Below are positions 18,558-26,141 of a stretch of 64,000 bases of DNA, in pieces (the stretch's first letter is position 1; every line of letters begins with the position of its first letter). The notes beneath the pieces are model-generated. The model saw only the letters and a list, made by a program, of their open reading frames with translations. It did not search any database and was not told where the DNA came from. The stretch is from Streptomyces silvae (GTDB taxonomy: Bacteria > Actinomycetota > Actinomycetes > Streptomycetales > Streptomycetaceae): assembly GCF_016745505.1 (NCBI RefSeq), contig NZ_JAERUC010000086.1, positions 87,801 to 151,800 on the forward strand, in the 5' to 3' direction. Made by a program: the position numbers and the translations under genes.

Positions 18558-18595
18558 CGTCGGTACCTTCCTCAGGATGGGGGGGGACGGGTGGT

Positions 18596-19489
18596 TCAGG
18601 CGCTGCGGCGAAGGCGTGGCAGCAGAGGGACCGCGGCCATGAGCGCCCAGGTGGTGAGGATGAACGGCCAGGTGAAGGTGTGGCCGCCGAAGGGTTTGAA
18701 CAGGGAGGTCAGCGAGGCGGTGAGGCCGGTCGTGGCGGCGGCTCCGAAGAGCGCGTAGACGCCGTTGGCGACCGTGCCGGTGAGGAAGACGGCGCCGAGG
18801 GCGATGGCGACCAGGACGGCGTTGTACCCGTAGATGCCCTGGGCGATCTGGGCGGTCGGGGCGCCGAGTGCCCAGGCCGCCACGATGCCCATGACGCTGC
18901 CCGCCGCCGCGTACAGGACGACCCGTACGCCGGCGAGGGCCAGACCGACGAGCATGATGAGCCCGACGTACCACTCGTCGACCAGGAAGATCTGCGACAC
19001 GTTGGTGAAGAAGGCGTGCCACAGATCGCTCCAGGAGATCCCGGTGTCTCCGGAGGTCGGGTCGGAGACCGCCTTTGGGGCGCCGTGCCAGATCCGGCCG
19101 AAGGAGGGGGCGCCCAGCACCATGACGCCCGAGACCAGGCAGAACGGCGCGGTGAGCGCGGTCAGTCCGTACGGTGAGAGGAAGGTCGTCAGCGTCGCGG
19201 TGAGGAGGGTGCACATGATCGCGCCGACGACGGCCAGCACGTAGGTGGCGGGGTGGTGCCCGAGGTAGACGACCGGGGCGATGCCGGTGAGGCAGCCGCA
19301 GTAGCCCTGGAGGCCGAGGGCGATGTTCGACCGGACCACACGCAACGCGTAGGCGGTGGCCGTGGAGATCAGGGTGCCCAGGGTCGCGAAGAGGCCGATC
19401 CTCCAGCCGGCACTCCACAGCGCGGCGAGGATGAGGACGCCCGTCCGGGTCAGCCCTCTTCTGGGCACCGGGGTCCTGGGCGGTTTCAC
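18596..19489 (-). CDS. urea transporter, N-terminus replaced or truncated
   Basis: The 297-residue UT-family urea channel is clear from about residue 16 on: GYCGCLTGIAPVVYLGHHPA, GLTALTAPFCLVSGVMVLG, and the second-half repeat YNAVLVAIALGAVFLTG with LTSLFKPFGG. From memory, family members have some 40-50 more residues before the AALWxAGWRxGLF segment, ending in an NPxTG motif; here the protein instead starts MKPPRTPVPRRGLTRTG. The first 13 codons lie in the antisense of a crcB fragment. A deletion seems to have removed the true start, so function is doubtful. It heads the urease operon. Confidence 0.75.
   Translation of the reverse strand: MKPPRTPVPRRGLTRTGVLILAALWSAGWRIGLFATLGTLISTATAYALRVVRSNIALGLQGYCGCLTGIAPVVYLGHHPATYVLAVVGAIMCTLLTATLTTFLSPYGLTALTAPFCLVSGVMVLGAPSFGRIWHGAPKAVSDPTSGDTGISWSDLWHAFFTNVSQIFLVDEWYVGLIMLVGLALAGVRVVLYAAAGSVMGIVAAWALGAPTAQIAQGIYGYNAVLVAIALGAVFLTGTVANGVYALFGAAATTGLTASLTSLFKPFGGHTFTWPFILTTWALMAAVPLLPRLRRSA
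19440..19456. other. probable deletion junction joining urea transporter and crcB1
   Basis: Leftward urea-transporter homology (TRTGVLILAALW, antisense to 19415-19450) ends here. Within a few bases, rightward CrcB homology begins in mid-protein (SPLLGTGVLGGF, from 19452). Two divergent genes thus meet head to head with both 5' ends and the shared promoter region missing, as a single internal deletion would leave them. Confidence 0.65.
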
Positions 19490-19664
19490 CTCGTTCTCGC
19501 ACTACACGGACGGGGTGCGCCAGCTGTACGAGGCCGACCGGCCCGGCTACGCGACGGGCAGTCTCGTGCTGACGGTGGTGGCCGCTCTCGCGGGAGTGAC
19601 GGCGGGTGCCCTGGGCGCCCACGCGGTCCTCGGCGGCGACCGCCGCGCGCGGGACGGTGCCTGA
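19452..19664 (+). pseudogene. crcB: crcB1 fluoride-exporter remnant, 5' end lost
   Basis: The last 70 codons of a CrcB/Fluc subunit are present: LLGTGVLGGFTSFSHYTDGV (core signature, normally mid-protein) and one further membrane helix (LVLTVVAALAGVTAGALGA). The N-terminal half with the first two helices is missing, and the upstream sequence in this frame is antisense of the urea transporter. The stop overlaps the crcB2 start (TGATG), the usual arrangement of the paired actinobacterial crcB genes. An ATG exists upstream at 19356 but would give a chimeric product. Confidence 0.75.
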
Positions 19665-20038
19665 TGACCGACTGGCTGCTCGTGCTCGCCGGGGCGCTCG
19701 TCGGCGCACCGGTGCGCTATCTGCTCGGGGTCGACGCCAAGTACCGCCTCGGCGGCTCCTTCCCCTGGGGCACGCTCGCGGCCAACGCGGCCGCCTGCCT
19801 GGTGCTGGGGTTCGTCGCGCAGGGCGCCACGGACGGCGAACTGGGGTCGCGGCTCCACCTGCTGCTGGCGACCGGTTTCTGCGGTGCCCTGTCGACGTGG
19901 TCGACCTTCTCCTACGAGCTCCTGACGCTCACCTCCGCCCGCAGGCTGGCGGTGGCGGGGGGATATCTGGTGCTCAGCGTCGGTGCGGGGCTCGGGCTCT
20001 CGTTCGCCGGGGCGGCGGTGGCGAGCGCACTCCTGTGA
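19664..20038 (+). CDS. crcB: fluoride efflux transporter CrcB (second subunit)
   Basis: The 124-residue Fluc-type fluoride channel subunit has four hydrophobic helices. It shows the opening VGAPVRYLLGVDAKYRLGG (dimer interface with Arg), FPWGTLAANAAACLVLG with the pore Asn, and GFCGALSTWSTFSYELL with the Ser/Thr-Phe motif of the Na+ site. CrcB pairs in Gram-positive bacteria usually act as heterodimers, so loss of the upstream partner could abolish fluoride export unless this subunit can homodimerise. No crcB fluoride riboswitch is seen; that region was lost. Confidence 0.93.
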   Translation: MTDWLLVLAGALVGAPVRYLLGVDAKYRLGGSFPWGTLAANAAACLVLGFVAQGATDGELGSRLHLLLATGFCGALSTWSTFSYELLTLTSARRLAVAGGYLVLSVGAGLGLSFAGAAVASALL

Positions 20039-20134
20039 GCCGCTGCGGACCGTGGATCCGGCGGCCGGAACCGGCATCCGGAACCGGAGGAAAACCGTTC
20101 CCGTACGCCGGGGCGTCGGCGCATGATGTGGCGT

Positions 20135-20500
20135 ATGGATCTCGCCTTCGCCCGTCGGTTCGCTGCCCGTTGGCAGGACGACTGGAACTCCCATGACCTG
20201 GACCGCATCCTCGCGCACTACCACGACGACGTGACGTTCAGCTCGCCGATGATCGCCCGGCTGACGGACGATCCGGCCGGCACCGTGCACGGCAAGGCCG
20301 CCCTGCGCGCGTACTGGGCGCAGGGGCTGGAGCGGATCCCGGACCTGAGGTTCGAGGTGATGGACGTGAGGGCGAGCGTCGACTCGCTGGTCATCGACTA
20401 CCGCAACCAGATCGGCGGCCGGGTGAGCGAGGTGCTGACCTTCCGCGACGGCCTGGTCGTGGCGGGCTTCGGCGCCTACGGCGAGACCCCGGCCAACTGA
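20135..20500 (+). CDS. nuclear transport factor 2 (SnoaL-like) family protein
   Basis: This 121-residue single-domain alpha+beta cone protein has FARRFAARWQDDWNSHDLDRI, HYHDDVTFSSP and GKAALRAYWAQGLERIPDLRF, typical of NTF2-like/SnoaL proteins. The role is unknown; family members are small-molecule isomerases, dehydratases or just binding folds. An in-frame ATG four codons upstream (20123) is possible; I chose 20135 because homologues start MDLAFARRF. It is a single gene with no evident operon partner. Confidence 0.85.
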   Translation: MDLAFARRFAARWQDDWNSHDLDRILAHYHDDVTFSSPMIARLTDDPAGTVHGKAALRAYWAQGLERIPDLRFEVMDVRASVDSLVIDYRNQIGGRVSEVLTFRDGLVVAGFGAYGETPAN

Positions 20501-20558
20501 CCGCTCCCCCGGGGCCACCGCTCCCCCGGGCCACCGCCCGCCCGACCGCTCCCCCTGG

Positions 20559-21107
20559 CTACCGCCCGCCCGGGCAGTGCGCCGCGTCGGCGTCGTCCGA
20601 GAGTTCGCTGCCCTCGGGAAGCAGGTACGTCACCCACAGCACGACGGGTTCCGTACCGAGGTTGCGTCCGATGTGGCGGTGGTCGGCCCCGGAGGGTTCG
20701 ATGAAGGACGTCCCGGCAGGGGTCACCTCGACCGAGCAGTCGTCGAGGGTCCGGGTGAGCGTCCCCGACTTGACGACGGCGATCAGCTGGCCCCGGTGGG
20801 TGTGCCAGCCGGTGGATCCGCCGGGCTCCACGGTGATCTCCCGGAAGGTGACGTCCGTGCGGCCCCGGGGGGTCTTCACCTTGAGCTTGCCCTGGGAGGT
20901 GCCCTTGGCGACGACGGTGCCACTGACTCCGCTGCCCGGTGTGGCGACGGCCGCCGCCGGCACGAGGCCCAGCGCGGCCACACAGACACCCACGAGCAGG
21001 AACTTGCGCAGCACGCTCCGCTTCGTCCTGGCCGTCGCACCCGCCCCGTCCGTCACGCCCGTTCCGCCGTTCGCGCTGCTCTCATCGACCACGCCGCCGA
21101 ACCTCAT
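20559..21107 (-). CDS. secreted cupin-domain protein
   Basis: This 182-residue protein has a long N-terminal region. After a basic stretch (ARTKRSVLRKF) comes a hydrophobic helix (LLVGVCVAALGLVPAAAVA), so it is likely exported or membrane-anchored, and the mature part starts near ATPGSG. The cupin motif GSTGWHTHRGQLIAVVKSG and the second motif with EVTPAGTSFIEPSGADHRHIG give the usual His/Glu metal set. Ligand and reaction are unknown. Confidence 0.85.
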   Translation of the reverse strand: MRFGGVVDESSANGGTGVTDGAGATARTKRSVLRKFLLVGVCVAALGLVPAAAVATPGSGVSGTVVAKGTSQGKLKVKTPRGRTDVTFREITVEPGGSTGWHTHRGQLIAVVKSGTLTRTLDDCSVEVTPAGTSFIEPSGADHRHIGRNLGTEPVVLWVTYLLPEGSELSDDADAAHCPGGR

Positions 21108-21141
21108 GAAGGACTCCTCAGCATCCGCCCGGTGAACGCTC

Positions 21142-21852
21142 CTACGCTAGCGGCGAGTTGAGCGGCACGAGGGCGGGATGCGGGCTTTGCCACGCACGGA
21201 GTCCGTCGGCGAGCGCCCCTTCGCCGAGCACCTCCACCCTGCCCTGCCCGACGGCCTCCGCGAGAGTGATCCCGGCGCGCCCGAGCGCCAGGGCGGTGTC
21301 CGCGTCCAGGACGAGGCAGGCGTCCGGGCGGTCGGCGGGGCCGTATCCGTACGCCTCGCCGCCCGCCGCCTCCGCACCGGTGCGGATGTGGAACTCCCCC
21401 TCGGGGAGCCTGACTTCGATGATGCCGCCGAGGGTGAGGCCGTCCAGGGCCCGCAGCAGCGGCAGGGCGAACCAGTGGGCCCTGACCGCGTCCGTGGGGC
21501 GGCGCTCCTCCAGCGCGGGCGCGCCCCACGCGGCGAGCGCGGTGAGCACCGGGAGCAGTCCGCGCCCGTGCTCGGTGAGTTCGTAGACCGCGGCGGCCGC
21601 AGGGGGCGGCAGGCGGCGGCGCACCGCCAGGCCGCCCTGCTCCATGTCCTTCAGCCGGGACGCCAGCACATCCGTGCTGACCCCGGGCAGATCGGCGTGC
21701 AGATCCGTGTAGCGGCGCGGCCCGGCGAGCAGTTCACGGACGATCAGCAGGGTCCACCGGTCGCCGACGGAGTCGAGGGCACGGGCGGTGGCGCAGAACT
21801 GGTCGTAGCTCCGGCGGCGGGCGGGACGTGCGGGCTGCTGCTGACGTGGCAT
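21142..21852 (-). CDS. HxlR-type winged-helix transcriptional regulator
   Basis: Residues 13-110 form the HxlR winged helix: DQFCATARALDSVGDRWTLLIVRELLAGP (given by its ends DQFCATARAL and ELLAGP), RYTDLHADLPGVSTDVLASRL and YELTEHGRGLLPVLTALAAW. The remaining 120 residues form an SCP2-like ligand domain of the type often attached in actinobacteria. It is transcribed away from the aminotransferase gene and the 86-bp gap holds nested inverted repeats, so it probably regulates itself and that gene. The start at 21852 is a choice; ATG at 21870 is in frame and would lie closer to the operator. Confidence 0.88.
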   Translation of the reverse strand: MPRQQQPARPARRRSYDQFCATARALDSVGDRWTLLIVRELLAGPRRYTDLHADLPGVSTDVLASRLKDMEQGGLAVRRRLPPPAAAAVYELTEHGRGLLPVLTALAAWGAPALEERRPTDAVRAHWFALPLLRALDGLTLGGIIEVRLPEGEFHIRTGAEAAGGEAYGYGPADRPDACLVLDADTALALGRAGITLAEAVGQGRVEVLGEGALADGLRAWQSPHPALVPLNSPLA

Positions 21853-21874
21853 GCGACGCAGTCTAGACATGTTG

Positions 21875-21909
21875 TTGGACTTTCCAAGCCCGAGCTTGGT
21901 AAAACCAAG
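21875..21909. promoter_or_regulatory. nested inverted repeats, probable HxlR operator
   Basis: Three overlapping palindromes occur in 35 bases: TTGGA-ctt-TCCAA (21875-21887), CCAAGC-N4-GCTTGG (21884-21899) and CTTGG-N5-CCAAG (21895-21909). Half-site centres lie about 10 bases apart, one helical turn. The site lies between the divergent HxlR and aminotransferase genes, about 30 bases before the latter's start. Confidence 0.6.
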
Positions 21910-21938
21910 TACCGCAATATGTGTCGGGGAGGCACCGC

Positions 21939-23150
21939 ATGGAGTTCCGGCAGTCCAGCAAGCTCAACGAGGTCTGTTACGAGATCCGGGGGCCGGTCAT
22001 CGAGCAGGCCAACGCCCTGGAGGAGGCGGGCCACAGCGTGCTCCGCCTCAACACGGGCAATCCGGCGCTCTTCGGCTTCGAGGCGCCGGAGGAGATCGTC
22101 CAGGACATGATCCGGATGCTGCCCCAGGCACACGGCTACACCGACTCGCGCGGCATCCTGTCCGCGCGCCGCGCCGTGGCGCAGCGCTATCAGGCGATGG
22201 GGCTGACCGATGTCGACGTGGACGACATCTTCCTCGGCAACGGGGTCTCCGAGCTGATCTCCATGGCCGTGCAGGGGCTGCTGGAGGACGGCGACGAGAT
22301 CCTGATCCCGAGCCCCGACTACCCGCTGTGGACCGCCGTCACCACCCTCGCCGGCGGGAAGGCGGTGCACTACACCTGCGACGAGGGGGCGGACTGGAAC
22401 CCCGACCTCGCCGACATGGCCTCGAAGATCACCGACCGCACCCGGGCCATGGTCATCATCAACCCGAACAACCCGACGGGCGCCGTCTACTCCCGCGAGG
22501 TCCTCGACGGCATGCTCGACCTGGCGCGCAGGCACGGGCTGATGGTGTTCGCAGACGAGATCTACGACCAGATCCTGTACGACGGCGCCGAGCACCACAG
22601 CGTGGCGGTGCTCGCCCCCGATCTGCTCTGCCTCACCTTCAGCGGGCTCTCCAAGACGTACCGGGTCGCGGGGTTCCGCTCGGGCTGGATGGTGGTGTCG
22701 GGTCCTCAGCAGCACGCCCGCAGCTATCTGGAGGGGCTCACCATGCTCGCCTCGATGCGGCTCTGCCCCAACGCCCCCGCGCAGTACGCGATCCAGGCGG
22801 CGCTCGGCGGCCGGCAGTCGATCCGGGAGCTCGTCGCCCCGGGCGGCAGGCTCCACGAGCAGCGTGACCGGGCCTGGGAGCGGCTCAACGAGATCCCGGG
22901 GGTGTCGTGCGTGAAGCCGAAAGGCGCGCTGTACGCCTTCCCGCGCATCGACCCGAAGGTGCACCGCATCGTCGACGACGAACGGTTCGTCCTGGACCTC
23001 CTGCTGCGGGAGAAGATCCAGGTGGTGCAGGGGACCGGCTTCAACTGGCCGCGCCCGGACCACTTCCGTATCCTCACCCTCCCGCACGCCGACGACCTGG
23101 ACGCGGCGATCAGCCGTATCGGCCGCTTCCTGAACGGATACCGCCAGTGA
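21939..23150 (+). CDS. pyridoxal-phosphate aminotransferase (AlaA-like, class I/II)
   Basis: The 403-residue fold-type I aminotransferase has GNPALFGFEAPEEIV, the substrate loop HGYTDSRGILSARRAV, IINPNNPTGAVYS (PLP ring Asn), FADEIYDQILYDG (Asp/Tyr) and the Schiff-base lysine in FSGLSKTYRVAGFRSGW (Arg for phosphate). It is close in pattern to E. coli AlaA/YfbQ, which makes alanine from pyruvate and glutamate. ATG at 21939 has GGGGAGG six bases upstream. The next gene overlaps its stop by GTGA, so the two are translationally coupled. Confidence 0.92.
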   Translation: MEFRQSSKLNEVCYEIRGPVIEQANALEEAGHSVLRLNTGNPALFGFEAPEEIVQDMIRMLPQAHGYTDSRGILSARRAVAQRYQAMGLTDVDVDDIFLGNGVSELISMAVQGLLEDGDEILIPSPDYPLWTAVTTLAGGKAVHYTCDEGADWNPDLADMASKITDRTRAMVIINPNNPTGAVYSREVLDGMLDLARRHGLMVFADEIYDQILYDGAEHHSVAVLAPDLLCLTFSGLSKTYRVAGFRSGWMVVSGPQQHARSYLEGLTMLASMRLCPNAPAQYAIQAALGGRQSIRELVAPGGRLHEQRDRAWERLNEIPGVSCVKPKGALYAFPRIDPKVHRIVDDERFVLDLLLREKIQVVQGTGFNWPRPDHFRILTLPHADDLDAAISRIGRFLNGYRQ

Positions 23151-23803
23151 CCTGTGGGACCTGCCGTACGCCCGTGCACACGCAGTTCGCCTCGGCGGGT
23201 CTCGTGGAGGCGATCGTGGAGGGCGGGCTGGACCCGGCCGGCGACCCCCGCTGGGCGGATTCGGGCGCGGTGTCACCGGCCGAGTACGCGCGCTGGGCGG
23301 GCCATCTGTGCGGGATGACCTGTCTGCGGATGGCGCTCGGCCCCGGGGCGCCGACCCTGTTCGCGCTGCGGGACGGGGCGCTGGACTACGGCGCCTACAC
23401 CGACGACACCGCTCCGGGCGGGGTGATCAAGGGCCTGGTGTACGCCCCGTTCGCCCGGTACGCGTCCGAGGTCCACGGCCTCGACGCGGTCGTCCACCGG
23501 CACCTCTCCCCCGCCGGGATCCTGGATCTGCTGGACGAGGGACGGCAGGTGATGGCCTCCGTGCACTACGGGATCCGGCACCCGGAGCGGCCGGCTCCGG
23601 GGCGTGGCGGCCATCTGGTGCTGCTGACCTCCCGGACCGCGGACGGGGCCGGTGTCCACTTCCACAACCCGTCGGGGACCTCTGCCGCGACCCGCGCGGC
23701 CGACCTTCCGCTGCCGGTCTTCGAGCGCTTCTTCGCGGGCCGCGGGGTCTCGCTCCCCGGCCTCCCGGCGGCCGGCGTGCGGCCGCTCACCGGTGCGGAG
23801 TGA
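23147..23803 (+). CDS. C39-like peptidase family protein
   Basis: The 218-residue cytoplasmic protein begins with a CxxC pair (VTCGTCRTP). It shows HLCGMTCLRMALG (candidate catalytic Cys followed by a helix), HYGIRHPERPAPGRGGHLVLLT (candidate catalytic His, given around GGHLVLL) and VHFHNPSG with the Asn/Asp position, the pattern of C39-like papain-fold peptidases. There is no signal peptide or ABC domain, so it is not a bacteriocin exporter. The GTG start overlaps the aminotransferase stop, making a two-gene unit under HxlR control; the substrate is unknown. Confidence 0.75.
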   Translation: MTCGTCRTPVHTQFASAGLVEAIVEGGLDPAGDPRWADSGAVSPAEYARWAGHLCGMTCLRMALGPGAPTLFALRDGALDYGAYTDDTAPGGVIKGLVYAPFARYASEVHGLDAVVHRHLSPAGILDLLDEGRQVMASVHYGIRHPERPAPGRGGHLVLLTSRTADGAGVHFHNPSGTSAATRAADLPLPVFERFFAGRGVSLPGLPAAGVRPLTGAE

Positions 23804-23860
23804 GCCCGGCCGGATTCAGGTCGTCCCACGGATGGGCGCGCGGCTCCACCCGTGGGCCGC

Positions 23861-24382
23861 TCAGCGCCTGTTCAGCAGCCGGGCCAGACCCTGCACCCCG
23901 GCCGCGACGACCGGGAACAACGCCAGTCCGGCGGCAGCCGACCGTCCTCCCCCGACCGGGATACCGGCCGCCGCCAGCTGCCGCACGGCCCAGGCCGAGT
24001 ACGGGATGACGACCAGCGGGGCGGTGACGACACCTGGGGTGTAGCCGCGGTAGGCGGCGGACTGTGCCAGGTGGACCGCTCCGTGCAGCCCGAATCCGAA
24101 CAGGACGGTCCCGAAGAAGGGGCTGCGGCCCCCCGTGCGCGCACCGGCCGCCGAAGCCGCGGCGACCACCCCGGCCATGAGGCCGATGGCGGTGTTCACC
24201 TCGCGCTGCGAGAGATCCATCCGCCGCCACACCGCGTCGGGCACCTGCGGGAAGCGCTCCTGGAGACGGGGCCGGGCCGTTGCGGTCCACCGGGCCATGG
24301 TGGCCAGTTCCTCCGCGTCGTGCACCGCCCAGGCGGCGAACAGCCCCCAGGTCACCGCTCCTGACACCACTTTTCCGGCCAT
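23861..24382 (-). CDS. HXXEE-domain membrane protein
   Basis: The 173-residue protein has about five hydrophobic segments and the defining HDAEE motif at residues 21-25. It also has HGAVHLAQSAAYRGYTPG, whose His residues recur in the family. HXXEE proteins are of unknown function; conserved His/Glu in membrane helices suggest metal binding. The gene is single, flanked by the C39 peptidase gene (tail to tail) and a divergent small gene. Confidence 0.82.
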   Translation of the reverse strand: MAGKVVSGAVTWGLFAAWAVHDAEELATMARWTATARPRLQERFPQVPDAVWRRMDLSQREVNTAIGLMAGVVAAASAAGARTGGRSPFFGTVLFGFGLHGAVHLAQSAAYRGYTPGVVTAPLVVIPYSAWAVRQLAAAGIPVGGGRSAAAGLALFPVVAAGVQGLARLLNRR

Positions 24383-24539
24383 GCCCGCCCCCCGTCGGTG
24401 AGTGACACGGCATCGGGTCCCGTGTCACCTTCCGACCTTAGGCCGGGCCGATGCCGTCCTCACCGTGTTCGCTACTGTTCCGCAGCCGGGTCCATGGGCC
24501 CGGCGTCCCGGGACGGACACGAGCAGAGGAGCAGTCGAC

Positions 24540-24848
24540 ATGGGTGCCGCCATACGCCACTTCACCGCCATCGGCCCCGGGGACCAGGTGTTCACGGTCA
24601 ACGTCGAGCGGGACTTCCGGTACGACCCGTACCGCGATTTCCTCGTCTGCGCGCACTGCGGCTGGTCCCCGTCCCTGCTGACCACGCGGAGGCTCGACGA
24701 CATGGCGTGGGAGCACCTGGCGGACTCCCACGACGCCACCGGCGGACGGAGCGACCAGGAGAACGAGTCGGTCCGGAAGGCGCGTTGGGTGGTGCTCCCG
24801 CTGTGCGCGGTCCTGATCGTCGTCCTGCTGGTGCTCGTGCAGAGCTGA
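24540..24848 (+). CDS. small tail-anchored membrane protein with CxxC
   Basis: The 102-residue protein has an N-terminal soluble part with a zinc-ribbon-like CAHCGWSPSLLT and a distal His (WEHLADSH), and a single C-terminal membrane helix (WVVLPLCAVLIVVLLVLVQS). The Cys2/His pair suggests one metal site. ATG at 24540 has GAGGAG upstream (about 24524). Function not recognised; homologues are hypothetical proteins in Streptomyces as far as I know. Confidence 0.75.
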   Translation: MGAAIRHFTAIGPGDQVFTVNVERDFRYDPYRDFLVCAHCGWSPSLLTTRRLDDMAWEHLADSHDATGGRSDQENESVRKARWVVLPLCAVLIVVLLVLVQS

Positions 24849-24863
24849 CGCACGTGCCGGAGA

Positions 24864-26141
24864 TCAGCCGCGCAGGGCCGTGAGGGCGGCGACCGGGTCG
24901 GGGTCGGGCGTGGCCCGGGGCCACCAGTCGTCCTCGCCAGGGTCGGACTCGTAGCCGTACCAGCGGCTGTCGTGGCCGAAGCGGAGCTGGAGGGTGCCTG
25001 CGGCGTTGGTCAGGTGGTTGCGCCAGGGCTGGAAGCGCGGGTGGTCGGCCGCCGCGAGGGCGGGCCGCGCCCGGTCGAACGGGCCGGCCGGCGGGTCCCA
25101 GGGTGTCTCCAGGACCGCCAGCCCCTCCGCGCCGCCCTGCCGCCAGGCGGCGACGGCCCGGGCCAGGTCTGTCGTGCTGCGTCCGGTGGCGTAGGCCAGC
25201 TCGCGGTAGAGCGCCCGGGTGGTGGCGGTGAGCCCGGCGGTGGGGCGGGACGCGGCGATCCTGACGGCGTCCTGCCAGGTGCTGAGCCCGGCGAGCGGGT
25301 CGTCCCCGGTGGTGAGCATCGTGTGGGCGCGGTTCGCCGCGTCCGTGGCGAGATGGTCGAGGCCGAGCGGGTCACGGGTGCCGGGCAGCTCGGGGAAGGA
25401 CGGCGGCTCACCCGGGTACGCCGGGACGGGCAGGGGGGCGGGCAGCGGCGGCAGGAAACGGTCGGCCAGGGCGTCGCCGGCCGCGACCGAGGGCATGGCG
25501 GGGGTCTCGGGGCGTTCGCGCGCGGAGTGCTCGGCGTTGCGGCGGCCCAGCTCGTCGAGGAGCTCGCGCTCACCCCGGCCGCGCATCAGCAGCAGGACGA
25601 ACGGGTCGCTGTCCAGCAGCCGGGCCGTCTGGAAGCAGAGCGCCGCCACATGCTTGCAGGGCCAGCCCCGGTCCGGGCACGAGCAGTCCGGGTCCAGATC
25701 ACCGGCGGCGGGCAGCAGCCGGATGCCGGTCTCCCCCGCCGTGTCGACCAGGGAGTGCGGCATCTCCTTGTCGAGGAGCGCGGACAGATGCCCCGGCCGG
25801 GCCGCGACGGCGTCCAGGAAGGTGTCCCAGTCGGACGCCGAGAACGTACGCAGGCGCAGCTCCGCGCGGTAGGGGCGGGGGCGGCTGCCGTGGACGTAGG
25901 CGATGACCCGGCCGGGCGTGACGGTGACCGCGGCGACATGGCCGCCGTCGGCGTACGTACGGCCGCGGGCGAGGCGGCCCTCGTCCATCGACAGGGACTC
26001 CAGGGCGTCGACCCAGGCCCGGCCCCACCAGCTGTCCGCGAAGGGCTCCGCGGCGTCGGAGGCGCGGGCGGGCACCGCTTCGAAGGTGCGCCGCAGATCG
26101 TCGGGGCCCGGGCGGGCCGCGGGGCTCCCACCGGGGCTCAT
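24864..26141 (-). CDS. SWIM zinc-finger protein
   Basis: The 425-residue protein carries the SWIM motif CxCx6CxH at residues 153-164 (CSCPDRGWPCKH) inside an N-terminal domain with WWGRAWVDALESL, common to SNF2-partner SWIM proteins. The C-terminal half is helical and Trp-rich. It overlaps the end of the SNF2 helicase gene by ATGA (26138-26141), so the two are made together and probably form a DNA-remodelling complex. The precise role is unknown. Confidence 0.88.
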   Translation of the reverse strand: MSPGGSPAARPGPDDLRRTFEAVPARASDAAEPFADSWWGRAWVDALESLSMDEGRLARGRTYADGGHVAAVTVTPGRVIAYVHGSRPRPYRAELRLRTFSASDWDTFLDAVAARPGHLSALLDKEMPHSLVDTAGETGIRLLPAAGDLDPDCSCPDRGWPCKHVAALCFQTARLLDSDPFVLLLMRGRGERELLDELGRRNAEHSARERPETPAMPSVAAGDALADRFLPPLPAPLPVPAYPGEPPSFPELPGTRDPLGLDHLATDAANRAHTMLTTGDDPLAGLSTWQDAVRIAASRPTAGLTATTRALYRELAYATGRSTTDLARAVAAWRQGGAEGLAVLETPWDPPAGPFDRARPALAAADHPRFQPWRNHLTNAAGTLQLRFGHDSRWYGYESDPGEDDWWPRATPDPDPVAALTALRG

